A DNA stretch of 64,000 bases from Euborellia annulipes (lineage: Eukaryota > Arthropoda > Insecta > Dermaptera > Anisolabididae): positions 1 to 64,000 of the forward strand of contig JAKCPI010004285.1 of assembly GCA_023213315.1 (NCBI GenBank), given 5' to 3'. Shown here piece after piece: positions 33,444 through 44,660 of this stretch. A program made the position numbers and the translations under genes. The notes under the pieces were generated by a model that was not told where the DNA came from, searched no databases, and saw only the letters and a list, made by a program, of their open reading frames with translations. The number at the start of each line of letters is the position of its first letter. The stretch's first letter is position 1.

Positions 33444-34228
33444 CTTGATGACCATCCGGTCGGTCTGTTTCTTTCCATCCCTACCGGGACACCCCTCCCC
33501 ACTCTTACACCTATGAAGCCACCCCTATATGTGATTTTTTCTCGGAATTTAAAAAAATTCCAACAGGTTTTGTTGCCCACCCCACTGGTTTGACCAGTAC
33601 CGTCTCTCCTATTTAACCCTCAACTGTCCCAAAGGATGAACAATAATATATAACAGAAATTCATACATACTAGCCAATTAAAATTAATTTGTGAAAAATC
33701 ATAAATGACATTAACTAACTATGAAATGTAAATATCGAATTTATGATTTACTGACATAGTTCAAAGATAAACAACATGCATCTATTCGAGGAGATTAGCA
33801 ATATCTACTTTAAACCCCAAATGTGTCTGTCTATCTAGTCTTAAATAGAATATTAATTCAATAAAGAAAAAAAAAATTTATTATGCAAAATTAAAACAAA
33901 GTCTTTTAAAAGCGAGTGGTCAGCGAGTAAAATAAGTTTTTATATATTAATCAATTAACATAGATATGAAATCTAAATATTGACTTAGAAGATAGCGCAA
34001 CCAATAATATGTTTTTTAATGGGATTTTGAATTAAAATATCCTCAAATTAAAGAAGAAAATTTTTCACGATCTAGTGGTTAAGGAAAAAAATATGGATAT
34101 AGAAAAAATATATATATTCCCATATACTGTATATTTCATAAAAATTTTCGTTTATTATGCCTTCAGCTTAAATGAAGTCTTTATTTTTGTTCGTTTCGAC
34201 GTTTCGAGGTAAATTTAATATATTTAGC
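33444..34228. other. GC-richer patch, then AT-rich DNA
   Basis: 33444-33600 is GC-richer with open frames on both strands and no clear signal. The rest is AT-rich without recognised features. Confidence 0.35.
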
Positions 34229-34236
34229 AATCGATA

Positions 34237-34794
34237 TTAGGGATGGAAAAGTCGACTCTGACCACACCAATCAACACGCTTTATAAGATCGGTTAGTGAA
34301 GATATGTGGCATTCTTAATTCCTCAATTTTAATATTTTAATGCTTTCTCAACTTTCATATTTTGTTTTAATGTTCGGTGCCATATCACGTTATTTTGTAA
34401 AAATATTGAAAACAATATTTGTGTGTGTTATACAGGGCCGGAACAAGAAGATTTTTAGGGGGTGCAAAATTTAATTTGCCGCCCCCTTCTTAAAATTTTC
34501 TATACAAAATTCATATTATTTTACCTTTTTTTAGTAAATCTTTTTTTAATTGCCGCCCCCTAATATCTGCCGCCCGGGGCCTGCCCCCACTGCCCCCCTC
34601 TAGATCCGGCCCTGGTGTTATATTTAATAAAATGTTTAAATACATAAACACAACATTTACAGAGTAACTTCTAAGCAAGTTTTGTTATTAAAAAGTCAAC
34701 TTGAAAGTCGAAAAGTCGATTTTCAGAAATGGTAAATCGATTCCGAGAATCGAAAAATATCAAGTCGATTCCGAAATCGACTTTTCCATCCCCT
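34237..34794. mobile_element. hAT-type MITE (TAGGGATGGAAAAGTCGA family)
   Basis: It starts TTAGGGATGGAAAAGTCGA and ends TCGACTTTTCCATCCCCT. AATCGATA flanks both ends exactly (34229-34236 and 34795-34802). Related copies are at 43014-43470 and 55180-55812, inverted relative to this one. A smaller hAT MITE is inserted at 34433-34614. Confidence 0.8.
34433..34614. mobile_element. hAT-type MITE nested in another hAT MITE
   Basis: A 182-bp element begins CAGGGCCGGA and ends TCCGGCCCTG. GTGTTATA is duplicated exactly on both sides (34425-34432 and 34615-34622). The interior is G- and C-rich near the ends (GGGGGTGCAAAATTTAATTT). Confidence 0.87.
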
Positions 34795-34831
34795 AATCGA
34801 TAAATCTTCTCCAACAATTACATCCAGTTAC

Positions 34832-35862
34832 TTATTCTTTCTCTTGTATATGAAATATATAGGAGAGAAAGTATTGCGATCATGTCAAAAATTCGATGTC
34901 GAGATTTTGATGGATATACATGTTTTGAGGTCCCCTGAGTCCAAAAAAGTGGGTCGAAATTGGTCTGTGTGTGTGTGTGTGTGTGTGTGGTGGTGGTGTG
35001 TCTGTATGTGTGGACAGATTTTTAGCATGAAGGAATTGAGCTACCGGATTGAAATTTTATATTTAACTTAGGTACCTTCCCCCACGCTCAAAATAAGCTT
35101 TTGAACAAAATCGGCCAAAAAGTACTAGTACTTTACTGATGTACTTTTTCAGTTTTTTTCGATTTTCTCAAAATTCCCTCCAAGGATTTTTTTTAAAATT
35201 CAAAAATCAATTATTTTTTAGATGCTCTTTAAAATGTATATTCTCATTTTGCGTTGAAATCTTCTGAAGACCACTTTACTCTTGTTCTTCATAGGAAAGA
35301 TAGAAATGGTTGCCATGGTAACGGAATTTAAATCTTTTTCTTTTTATTAGATTAAAAATCAATTATTATTTAAATTCCCATTTTTTTAAAATTTATTTGT
35401 GTCTTTAATTGTTTCAAAGAAAACATATATGTCTCTCTCTCACTTGCAAACATTATCGCCTGTCTCTCTACTCTTTTTAAATTCCCTTTCCACCTTATCT
35501 TCGCATAGAAACAATGTTAATTTCCTATAGGGATTTGTATGTTAATTTCGATTCAAAAGGGGGTCCCCTTTAGAACTTTTTAGGCATTTAAAATTTTTTT
35601 TTCCAATTCTTATGAAATTTTGTATTTATTTACGATTCTATATTGTGTATAAAATGTCCAAATATGAGATTAAAATTTTGAAAAATAACCATAGTTTATT
35701 TGAAGCAGTCAACATTTAAAATCCAAGTTTGAAACTAAGGTGCTATCGGAAACTAAATATATCTCGACACAAAAAATCTGGTGTGACCAGCACAGCACAC
35801 AACTTTCTCTTACCCTTCGGTAAGAGAAAGTTGCGCACTGTGCTGGTCACACCAGATTTTTT
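34832..35862 (+). mobile_element. TCTGG fold-back element, copy with 0.4-kb insertion
   Basis: The left end TTCTTTCTCTTGTATATG and the body (TCGATGTCGAGATTTTGATG, a TG repeat near 34968-34990, AAGTACTAGTACTTTACTGA) run to about 35331. Unrelated AT-rich sequence follows to about 35740. The family then resumes at ATCGGAAACTAAATATATC and closes with the hairpin 35771-35862. Confidence 0.75.
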
Positions 35863-36848
35863 TTTTCTATTAATAAATCCTAATAATATTAGATAAATTA
35901 AAACTAATAAAAACACGAAGTAGTATGATTCTCTGTTATTTATTGATAATATATTACCTCGTGTTTTTGCTTTTAATAATTTACATGCCTAATTAAATCA
36001 TGTTTCGACTAGAGACAACGAGTACCCATTTAAATTTAATGTTATTTATAATAATGTACAAATTCTATTTACAGATTAGATGTTTCACTTACAAAGAGAG
36101 TAAGAGAGAAATGAAAGGAGATGCAGGACCCTGCGCTTCTTATTTTTGAGCAAAGACATTTACAATTTTTTTCAAAAAAGTCCACATCGGTCTGCTTTAT
36201 TAGCATCTTTATTGCTGAGTGTCAGAATTGTTGATTTTAAAGTATCGAATCGTCTCCGAAAGATTTTCTTTTTTTCTTTTCACACAGCCACCAAATCTCA
36301 TTTATTAAATAACTCAAAGAAAATTTTTATTTTTGCAAAATAATTAAAAATACATATGTGCTTAGGACTGTTGAGAGCCAGCGAGCCTCAGGCCTCAGGC
36401 TTTGAAGTGATCCTGGGTCTTAGTCAAATATAGAAGGGGGATTTTTATAATTACTAAAATTAATTATTAAGCTCTCAAATTAAGAGCTGTGTATATACTT
36501 GTATGTATCAGCGAATTCTAACTGGCAAAGGAATTTCAAAATCTTTCAAGTTGTATTTTTTTTTAAATGGCAAAAGAACGACTCCGACTCAATTTGGATG
36601 GATAAATATAGGATGGGCATTGATTATCATAAATAGGCAAATATTGAATTATTTTAATGTCTATATTGCCTTAATATGACTTTTATTTAAAATTCTGATT
36701 AAATATCTAGGTAGGAGAGAAATAGCCATCAGCTGTCATTCAATTCAAGATATAGGGCGTATCATATTCAACATATCGTGGCATAAAAGACAATTTTGTT
36801 CTAGAGTCGTTTCTGTTTCACTTTGCTTAACATGCAGACTTGCTATTA
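35863..36848. other. AT-rich DNA without recognised features
   Basis: A short patch AGCCTCAGGCCTCAGGCTT occurs near 36390. No gene or element boundary was recognised. Confidence 0.45.
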
Positions 36849-37037
36849 CACTTTTTCAAAATATAACTAAATGTGGGATTGTACAATTTTTCTCAATTTC
36901 TATGTTAATTACAGGAAGGTCACTTCGCCACCACCACTATCTTGCCTTTCACAATAAAATCTTCCTGTAATCAAAGTAGAAATTGAGAAAAATTGTAAAA
37001 TCCTATATTTAGTTGAAATTTTACATTTTGAAAAAGT
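36849..37037. repeat. fold-back (inverted repeat)
   Basis: Arms 36849-36918 and 36961-37037 (ACTTTTTCAAAATATAACTA and its complement; CTTCCTGTAAT inner ends) enclose a 42-bp GC-richer loop. It resembles the fold-backs that carry hammerhead-like cores, but no GAAAC box is present. Confidence 0.6.
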
Positions 37038-37539
37038 ATAATCAACATAGAAAAAGTAAAATTTCATTTTTATATGTAATATATAATAATGTTTCTTAAT
37101 TTTCGTATGATCTTAGGCCAAAATATTTCCAAATTATAGATTTTTGAGAGATCAATTTTTAATTTTGCCCACCAAATGAAGATAAAGTTAATTTAATTGT
37201 AAAAAAATCGAAATTGATCTGAAGCTGGCAAAATACTTTTAGAGATCCCCAGAATCCATTTATGTAGTTTTTGGAATGATGTTTGTGTGCCTTTGGTAAT
37301 TTTTTTTTCGTTAACGATACTCAAAAACTAATAATTCAATTATTTTGAAATTATACATAAACTAAACGAAAATGCCAAAAATTGAAAAGCTTTTGATAAA
37401 CATCGGACTAATAGAGGGGGGGGGGGGAGCTATTTTTTAGAAGTTAGATTTTCTCCTCAATAAAACGATTTATAATCAAAATATCTTTAAAAGTTTGTTA
37501 AAAAAAAAAAAAATTATTTTAATTTGCAAATTTACAAAG
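37038..37539. other. AT-rich DNA with poly(G) run
   Basis: A G run lies at 37416-37427. No gene was recognised. Confidence 0.5.
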
Positions 37540-37725
37540 GCAACGGAGAAGAGCAACAGTCACCACAATCTTTGCTATTAAGCGCGGCGAAAGCTCTGAT
37601 TTGGTGACCCCGAGCAATCAGAATGTGGAACGTCCCCGTTAGCCAACGATACTATATATTAAAATTATATGAATAAATTAATAACCTCTAAAAGGCCTCT
37701 GAAGCCAAAAAGCGTTAAAAAAAAA
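37540..37725 (+). repeat. SINE family B, 3' part
   Basis: It shares AAGAGCAACAGTC, TGGAACGTCCCC and CCTCTGAAGCCAAAAAGCGTT plus an A-rich tail with the SINE at 565-945. The head is missing or diverged. Confidence 0.6.
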
Positions 37726-38460
37726 GAAAATAAAGAAAAATAAACGAGATTAAAAAACCCAGGACACGAATAACGTCAGAACAGATCGGCGTCACCCTGT
37801 CTAATCATTCATTCATATCTTTAAAATTATAGAAAAAAATTATTATTGCAATAATAAAATACTACATATCACAATTATTTCTTAAAATAGAAGGCAAAGT
37901 TGTTCGCTCAGCGTTTGCTCTTCATTTTCTTATTTTTTTTGTTTTTATTTAAAAACAAATTTATTATTAGGGTCTTAAAGAATGTATGTATGTACATATA
38001 ATGTAATAAATAAATATTTCCCCGGGGTAAAGTTCTCATCTCATAAGAGAATTCCGTTACAATTCACTCGAGAGAAGGCAGGGGGGGGGGAAAGGGGGCG
38101 CCCTCTTATTGAAATTGTTATCGTTAGTGAGCTTTAACTGCATTCGTGGAATGTTTTGTTTACGATTGAATCTACTCTTTTTTCTTTCTTTCTGCATTTC
38201 TCCTGAGAGGTCTTCAGGGATCTCTAACAACTATTTGCGAGTGAGGGGCGGGGGGGGGGTGGTAAAAATATTTGAGAAGAAAATATCTCCATTCTTTAAG
38301 GGACTCACTCGCTTACTTAGAGGGTTGCAACCACCCTCTCTGCTCTCTCCCTTTAAGTTTCTTTACTAATAAAGGCTCAAGATAAGGGTTTAAAATAATC
38401 AATAATTTCATTTAAAATTTTTTTTTTCATTGCATAATTTTTTTAACTTGAAGATCCTTT
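37726..38460. other. AT-rich DNA with G runs
   Basis: G-rich runs lie at about 38079-38092 and 38247-38259. The frame at 38.1-38.37 kb crosses one of these and is not supported as a gene. Confidence 0.4.
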
Positions 38461-38465
38461 AAACC

Positions 38466-38760
38466 AGGGGTTTCCAACCTTTCCATCGAAAGATGAAATT
38501 GATTTTTATTCTTTTAAATTTTAGTAAACTCTAATAATTTTTCCCCTTATGAATACTCATCCCCCCCCTACTTATTTATTGCCCCCGTGATAACCCAAAT
38601 GGCCCACTTGGTGGCGATCGCCTCCAGTTTGGGGGACTTTATGGAAAAATGTATTTATTGTTCAATTGTGAATTGGATGCCAATCAATTGAATTAAATAG
38701 GGACGAGTTCTAAATGGCCTCCGATGCCGAAAAAGACCTTCAAACGAATTTAAAAAAAAA
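38466..38760 (+). repeat. hAT-like end fragment and SINE tail
   Basis: CAGGGGTTTCCAACC at 38466 and CCAGTTTGGGGGAC near 38620 resemble degenerate hAT MITE ends. 38645-38760 carries a SINE tail (GGCCTCCGATGCCGAAAAAG, then poly(A)). Confidence 0.4.
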
Positions 38761-39063
38761 AATCTATTTTTATATAAAAAAATCGGAGTTTTATTTTTCT
38801 CAATATGGCGTACTGTTTTTTTTTTTTTTAAGATTTGAAAGAGTCATAATTTCATCGTAAATTGGATGGGTAAAAAAATAGTTTCATAATTGTGCCCAAA
38901 TCGTATCACGGTTAAAAATTAAAATAAAAAAAAGTCGTTTATTTTCTTATAAACCGATATACTCTTAGTGGCTCTTATTTTTTTTCTAGTGGTGAGAAGT
39001 GGCTGTAGACTATGAATTTGGTATACGAGACTGCATAAGGAATTAAATAAACACTTTTATTTA

Positions 39064-39119
39064 ATTATTAACCGTAGACGTTTCGGTCGCAAATCACGAC
39101 CTTCCTCAGGACGATTAAT
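39064..39119 (-). ncRNA. hammerhead-ribozyme-like motif, best copy
   Basis: On the minus strand: CTGAGGA (39109-39103), one extra A, 5-bp stem II GGTCG/CGACC closing TGATTTG, then GAAACGTC (39084-39077). Flanking ATTAATCGT (39119-39111) and ACGGTTAAT (39075-39067) can form a 9-bp helix I including one G-U, with one mismatch next to the core. Helix III is only the palindrome ACGT, as reported for minimal hammerheads of animal Penelope-like elements thought to act as dimers. The extra base before stem II departs from the canonical fold. Confidence 0.55.
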
Positions 39120-39680
39120 TGTTAGAATACAAGATTAACAGTAGGCCTACTATATTTAATTATCATTGTACATAAATTATACAATATTTATTTAATCTAT
39201 AAGTATTAAGAGTGAGTGACTTGTTCGCAATGGTCATTGATTGTATGAAGCCCTAAGCTAGCCTATACAAAATTATTTTACTCTTTTTAGTATATTTATA
39301 AAAGGGTTGTTTTAAACAATTTTTTTAAATATTACTATGTACCATCACACCCGCCATCTTGCACTGTCTGCCATTGCATGATCGCATGCCTGAGAGATAT
39401 GACGCAACCTCTACGGCAAGTTTACGTATGTTACTATCTGTTGGCACAACAATTGTATTCAATGTAATGGAAAGTGACATTTGCGACTTATTTATTGACT
39501 TACTCTCGTATTTGTACAGTTAAAAAAAATATATAATTATCCGTTCATGTAGGATAGACTCGGATTATACCTACATTATTAAAAAGTTCTCATTTGAACA
39601 ATCTATTTCTAAATTAATGCAAGAAGAATGCAAACATTGCTAGGCATATCCACCAAAATTGCATACAAATCAAATTGACT
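39120..39680. other. AT-rich DNA without recognised features
   Basis: I recognise no element or gene signal here. Confidence 0.5.
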
Positions 39681-40046
39681 TTTTGACTTGACAACGTCAT
39701 AAAATGCATGTTTGTATATTGGCCGAAAAAGTTAGCGGCTTGAATAACTCCTCTAAGTTAGGGAGAATGATTCTTCAGCTAAAGATTTCACCATTTATTT
39801 TTCTTTAATTTTACCGCGCGGCGATAAATTCGAATTTGAAGGTTTCAACCACTGTAGATTCCGAACGGCTAATCCGATCAGACTAAATGGGATGTCAATT
39901 TGTGCAGAATGAAAAACTCTAATCGACTATATAGAAAAAATTCCGATTAATTACCTCTAGAATCAATTTTTTTTTTTTTTAACTCATTTTTTAGGCAAAA
40001 CACTTGTCTATTTTGAATTTTCATATATATGTAAGAGAAAGTAAAA
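39681..40046 (+). repeat. dispersed repeat D, copy 2, with TCTGG-family end
   Basis: 39681-40000 matches repeat D (GAATGATTCTTCAGCTAAAG, CCGAACGGCTAATCCGATCA). At 40022-40046 follows TATATGTAAGAGAAAGTAAAA, the terminus of the TCTGG family, without its body. Confidence 0.65.
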
Positions 40047-40635
40047 ATCGTTTGAAGCCAGGGAATAGACGTTGTCACGTTAAAAGGCCACCGGTGGTGT
40101 AGAAGACCCAGCCAACACCAAATTTTTCTTCAGTCTTAAATATCAGGGAGAAATTAAAGTGAAGAATCAAAGGAACTCATTTTAAAATTTTGAAAAAAAA
40201 AAAAGTATATAAAGAAATGTCTGAATAGTTAGATAGGTATATAATTAAGAGTCAGCAGCTAATTAGGGTCTGATTGATAGGCAAGGTAGATATATAATCA
40301 AGTCTCCAATTAATTAAGAGCTGATTGATATGCAATCATTAATATGAGAAGAAATGATAGCATTTCTTTGGGGAGGAGAAGGAGGGTTTATTAAACAATT
40401 TTATTACCACTTCATTCAATCGTTAGATTGCCTATTAAAGTATTATTGTAAAAAAACTTTCGAAGAACCTCATTTAGATTTTTTTTTCGATAAAAAACAA
40501 TCTATTTGTTAAATGATCTTCAAAAAAATTTTTAAAATAGGTTTTCAATAATAAAGAAAAAAAAATATATTTTAATCGAATAACGTTCATTTATAAAATT
40601 ATTAATAATTTCATACCTGGATTCCTTCCCCCCTC
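40047..40635. other. AT-rich DNA without recognised features
   Basis: No feature was recognised in this stretch. Confidence 0.5.
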
Positions 40636-40972
40636 TATCCTCCGGTTGAGAGGTTAAATATTGTGATTGATAATCTCAAAAGGAGAGTGGTTTCGGTTCC
40701 CAGACCTTCCGATGAATCTTTATTTAAATCAATTGTAAATAAATATGCCTTGATCACATGTTCAGGTCTATTCCCTAAGCAAAAGACGTTAACTTTTAAC
40801 ATCTGAAATCAGCGTTAATTCAATTTAACACCTCCTTGTCTCAAATTGCTATTCTGTAAGCAAAAACTTAAAGCCAAAGCGTTACCATTCTGTCAATAGT
40901 GTTAAAAGAATAATGTCATATCTAGGAGGTGCCTTTAATATTTTAACGCCGCATTTAATGCATAAAAATGGC

Positions 40973-41185
40973 TAAGTTTAGAGATTGCGGTGTAGGTTTT
41001 AGGTGAAACATTTTAAACTGAGGTTGTGTTTATATGTGGGGTTTCACTGGGTTATGTGAGTAAAAACAAAAGTTTATATTATACTCGATATATTTCGGGA
41101 TATTATCCCGAAATATATCGAGTATAATATAAACTTTTGTTTTACTCACATAACCCAGTGAAACCCACATATAAACACAACCTCA
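40973..41185. mobile_element. near-perfect palindrome inserted with 13-bp duplication
   Basis: Arms 41018-41102 and 41104-41186 are inverted copies differing by two 1-bp indels, with a single-base loop. The segment, with a 45-bp leading piece, is flanked by GCATAAAAATGGC at 40960-40972 and 41186-41198, which reads as a target duplication. Its centre contains ATATATTTCGGGAT, like the arm of 25654-26024. Confidence 0.75.
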
Positions 41186-41334
41186 GCATAAAAATGGCGT
41201 TAAAAGCAACATGTTAACGTCGCTATTGTTAGAGAATCAGTGGCGGATCCAGAGAAGTTTCTCGGGAGTGGGGGAGTAGTCTGGTGTGACTGGTCTCACA
41301 GGCACACAATTTTTTCTTATTTTCAACATTCTGT

Positions 41335-41520
41335 AGTTGTTTAGTCGTGGCTAATCGGACAAGCCTAGAATTACGAATCTAGAGTTGCTATACAACTCGG
41401 GCTCAAATCCCACTTGCCGTGAAAATTTTCAAATATTGCCAATGTCTCCTTTGTCTCTCTGTAATTGGAGTTAATCTCTGTTGAGAGTTGAGAAAAAAAA
41501 AAGAATATATAATATACAAA
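41335..41520 (+). repeat. tRNA-derived SINE (nested)
   Basis: A tRNA-like head (AGTCGTGGCTAATCGG, B box GGGCTCAAATCCC) is followed by TGTCTCTCTGTAATTGGAG and an A-rich tail. It is inside the hAT-type element. Confidence 0.6.
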
Positions 41521-41600
41521 TCAAATTTTTAAGTATTAGTTTTTAAAATTATATATAACTTATTATGAGGTATGTCTCTGTGGCTGGAGGTATTATTAAG

Positions 41601-41772
41601 GAGTCAAAAAATATACAAGACATATGCAGCCAAAATTATTACTTTTATTGTTGCCGTTCCAGGCTGACGTTTCGTTGTTTTGATGGCCTAGACCATTGGC
41701 GAAACGTCAGCCTGGAACGGCAACAATAAAAGAAATAATTTTGCCTTCATATGTCTTGTATTTTTTTGACTC
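41601..41772. mobile_element. fold-back with hammerhead-like relic
   Basis: Arms 41601-41674 and 41700-41772 (GAGTCAAAAAATATACAAGA and its complement) enclose 25 bp. At the arm/loop junction are GACGTTTCG and CGAAACGTC with GATGGCC...GGC between, the remains of a hammerhead-like core. Confidence 0.65.
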
Positions 41773-42020
41773 TTTATAACTTATTAAAAATACAATTTTT
41801 TTTCCAAAAAAAATTTTTTTCTCAAATCTCAGGGGAGGGAGGGTAATTACCCCCTTAAACCCCCTTGTATCCGCCCTTGTAGAGAATATAGCATTTTTTA
41901 ACGTTAGTGTTATTACTTTACTTTTTAACTCTCAATTTAGGATGTTAAATTTTAACGCCTGTTTTTAGAGAATAGGCCAATCGTTTAAAGTCTATACGAT
42001 GCCGAAAAGACTTAAAAAAA

Positions 42021-42380
42021 AGGAACGTCTGGGTATGTGAAGTTTTTCTTCGATGAACTGAGTTCAAAGTTTTTGAATGACTTAAATAAATAAAATTGGT
42101 ATAAATATGATCAAATTTCTCCTGCTCCCTCCCTCCCTTACTCTCTTTAACACTCAGTTAGGATTAGATAATATTATTAAATAATTTGGAGTATATATGA
42201 ATGAACTCGTAGAGTAGTAACTAAATAAAGATAAATAAATCTTATATGATATTTGCTTCCTGTCTTTGTCAAAAACGTGAATTCATGTTGAAAGTGCGAT
42301 TTATAGAATTTTGTTTGAACTCGACACTCTCCTTTGGTCACTAATGGATTCATTAATTATCGGCTACTTCCTTTGAATGG
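42021..42380. other. AT-rich DNA without recognised features
   Basis: Nothing is recognised here beyond a short CCCTCCCTCC tract. Confidence 0.45.
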
Positions 42381-42426
42381 ATCGGCAAGTGGTGGCCGAG
42401 GGGGGGTCTGTTCTCGCCTCTAGGCC

Positions 42427-42829
42427 TTGGAACGGATAGATGGACATATGGCCTTCTGGCCGGTCAACGGGACCTACCGTCCGTCCTCCCCAATGGGTGC
42501 AAACGTGCAGCTTGCTCCGATGGACAGTAGTAGTGGTCAAACGGGTTCTCCGGATTTTTATTTTCTTACCCTCTTTTTCTATGACGTCGATACGGGATTA
42601 TATTCATAGGATTTTTTCTTTTTAATTGCATTGTGTCCGGGGCTTGGATGATGAATGCCTGACCACGTGTGAAGTCGATGAAGAAGCCTTGAGGCTCTCT
42701 CGTTTTGACCACTCAACCGATCAGGCTAATTATGCAATTTCGGGGGAAAAAAATGACGACGATCACCAAATGTCGATGACGAAGCAAATTAAAAAACACT
42801 TTAGTAATTCAAAAAAAAAAAATTATTAG
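42427..42829 (+). CDS. two exon-like open frames, unrecognised
   Basis: In a GC-richer patch (42380-42800), one frame runs 42427-42609 (MERIDGHMAFWPV...) and another 42626-42829 (...LDDECLTTCEVDEEALRL...NYAISGEKNDDDHQM...) ending in a TAG. The second has a mixed, acidic composition more like real protein than the AT-rich background. No clean acceptor or donor links them and no domain is recognised. They may be exons of an unknown gene, or decayed sequence. Confidence 0.15.
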
Positions 42830-43013
42830 GAAAAAAATTTAAATGAGAAAATAAGTAGATTTTTTTTTAATAGCTCTATTTTATGTTAAGTGGGAAAAAT
42901 GCATATCAAGTTTATTTTTATTCTCACATTTCTATACAATTTTTTATAATAAGACACTCAGAAACGTCATTTCTACATTTTCTTGTTTGTTAGAACAAAA
43001 TCTCCCTTTGGGG

Positions 43014-43470
43014 GTAGGAAAAGGCGCTCGAAAAATCGATTTTGGAATCGACTTGATATTTTTCGATTCTCGGATTCGATAAATCATTTCTGAAAGTCGA
43101 CTTTAAAAAAGAAAAAAGAATATTCTATCCAGAAATTGCACGTGATATGGCGCCGAACATTAAAATAAAATATGGAAGTTGAGTATCAAAATAAAACAAT
43201 AAAATTGAGGAATTAAGAATGCCACATATCTTCACTAACCGATCTTAGAAAGCGTGTTGATTGGTGTGTTATGTGTATAAAAGAAAGATGAAAGTCAATC
43301 AATGAAAACGTTACAAACTATATTACCATCGGGTACTAAGTATTGTAAGAAAAAAGTCGAAGTCGTGAATCGATTCTAATCGACTTGAAAGAGATTCAGC
43401 TCGATTCAAAAAAGTTTATTACTTTCAGTAAAAGATCGATTCTTGGCTAAAGTCAGAGTCGACTTTTCAG
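43014..43470. mobile_element. GGATGGAAAAG-family MITE, diverged copy
   Basis: It shares TCGATTTTGGAATCGACTTG, CACGTGATATGGCGCCGAAC and ATGCCACATATCTTCACTAA with 34237-34794 (inverted) and 55180-55812. The ends are degraded (GTAGGAAAAGGCGC; GAGTCGACTTTTCAG). No target duplication was found. Confidence 0.65.
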
Positions 43471-43534
43471 TGATTTATTCAAAATTAAAAAAAAAAAATA
43501 GAAATGAATAACGAAATTGTTTGTATTACTATTC

Positions 43535-43966
43535 AGGCAAAAAAGGGAGGACGGATCTGGTGACGGGACCCTAGTGACCACTTGGCCCTTAAGCCGCGGG
43601 GCATCTCCCTTTAGGCCATTAACCCGTTTGACCGGTCTTGAAGAAATTTGGGGAGTCGCGTTGCGTTGGCCCATGGGCCCAAAAGCTGACCCTTTCATTT
43701 GCATTCTCATATGGGACAGTTGGTCCGTCTGTCCGGTTAGGGAATCTCATTGAACATAATGAAATCAGGTTTTTGGCAATCGGGTCAGCAACGGCCAAAA
43801 AATCCCCCCCCTCTCCCCCTAATGGCCGATTAAGCTTTGAAAGCATTGAAGTCTCTGAACGGTCACTCTGAGCCAGCCAGCAAGCACTTCCGAGTTTAAC
43901 ATGGACACCATCGCTGGTCAGAAATTTGCCTATATTTTCTCTAAAATATACATTTAAAGAAATCAC
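43535..43966. other. GC-richer patch with open frames on both strands
   Basis: After a plausible acceptor (TTGTATTACTATTCAG at about 43535), the plus strand is open for about 70 codons (KREDGSGDGTL...RPMGPKADPF-like residues) to a TGA near 43751. The minus strand is open over 43619-43966 (115 codons). Neither gives a recognised domain. Words such as GGTCAAACGGG are shared with the 42.4-kb patch. It is either an exon or an unknown low-copy repeat. Confidence 0.2.
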
Positions 43967-43970
43967 ACTT

Positions 43971-44570
43971 TTTGATTATCTAATTTTAATTTACCCTTTT
44001 AAATGGCTCTTAACTGCACTTTCGTATGACACTATCATAAGATAAGAATGAAAATTTATAACTTATTTCACTTCTCCTATTTATATCAATGGCATAATTT
44101 TTAGGAAGCGGCGGCGGGGGGGGGGGGGGTTAAAATAAATGATTGACATCAAACCTCAAGTGTTTTGATAATATGAGAGGATTTTTATTTTTTCCCATTT
44201 AACTTAGGAATATTTTTTTTTTTTAACGAATATTGGACCCCCCCCCCCCTATAAATGAAAATTCATTTTTTGTTTAAATTTGACTAATATTTTTTTGTTT
44301 TATTTTTTCAGATAACTTTTCGGCAAACGTAACTAAAAGAACTAATCGGAACTCAAAATTTGTAAGTATTTGTAATAATTTTAGTAATAAAATTAGTACT
44401 ATTAATACATAAATAAAAATGAATTTCTAACTACTGAATGGACTTTCTATTTGGTCGTTTGTAAAAAATTTTTTTGAATTCTGATTAAAACTCAAAAAAA
44501 TAACAAATTTTTGGTTTTAGGCTACAGCCTAAGTTTACATTTTTGAAGCGCAGTGTATTATACAAAAAAT
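43971..44570. other. AT-rich DNA with poly(G) and poly(C) runs
   Basis: A G run lies at about 44116-44129 after GGCGGC, and a C run at 44239-44249. No gene is recognised. Confidence 0.5.
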
Positions 44571-44574
44571 TTTT

Positions 44575-44660
44575 TAACTAAAACAGTTTCGCGGACTCCC
44601 AGCAACTATTTCGGGAACCCCTGGGGGTCGACGGACCACAGTTTAATAACCCCTGGGCTA
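44575..44660 (-). repeat. hAT-like MITE end fragment
   Basis: The minus strand reads CTGTAGCCCAGGGGTTATTA, then GGTTCCCGAAATAG, typical of decayed hAT MITE ends. No partner end was identified. Confidence 0.3.

Larger units (their letters stand above)
41238..41879. mobile_element. hAT-type element with 8-bp duplication, carrying nested insertions
   Basis: The left end CAGTGGCGGATCCAG pairs with the right end GTATCCGCCCTTG, imperfectly. TAGAGAAT flanks both sides exactly (41230-41237 and 41880-41887). Inside are a tRNA-derived SINE (about 41335-41520) and a fold-back (41601-41772). A TCTGG-like word follows the left end. There is no transposase. Confidence 0.8.
40762..41979. mobile_element. 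TCAGGTC TIR element, copy 2, broken by two insertions
   Basis: It matches the 18919-19326 element (TCAGGTCTATTC end, TTGCTATTCTGTAAGC, AACATGTTAACGTCGC, ACGCCTGTTTTTAGAGAATA end). The right end is diverged. Insertions at 40973-41185 and 41238-41879 interrupt it. Confidence 0.7.
40636..42020 (+). repeat. tRNA-derived SINE split by a composite insertion
   Basis: The head and body (B-box-like GGTTTCGGTTCCC, then CAATTGTAAATAAATATGCC) occupy 40636-40761. The tail (TTTAAAGTCTATACGATGCC, GAAAAGAC, A run) resumes at 41980-42020. The 40762-41979 element lies between the two parts. Confidence 0.6.

Noticed and set aside
43619..43966. 115-codon minus-strand gene
   Set aside because: It is the longest frame in the patch but overlaps an equally open plus-strand frame, has no domain and no splice signals. 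It was kept only as an exon-like patch.
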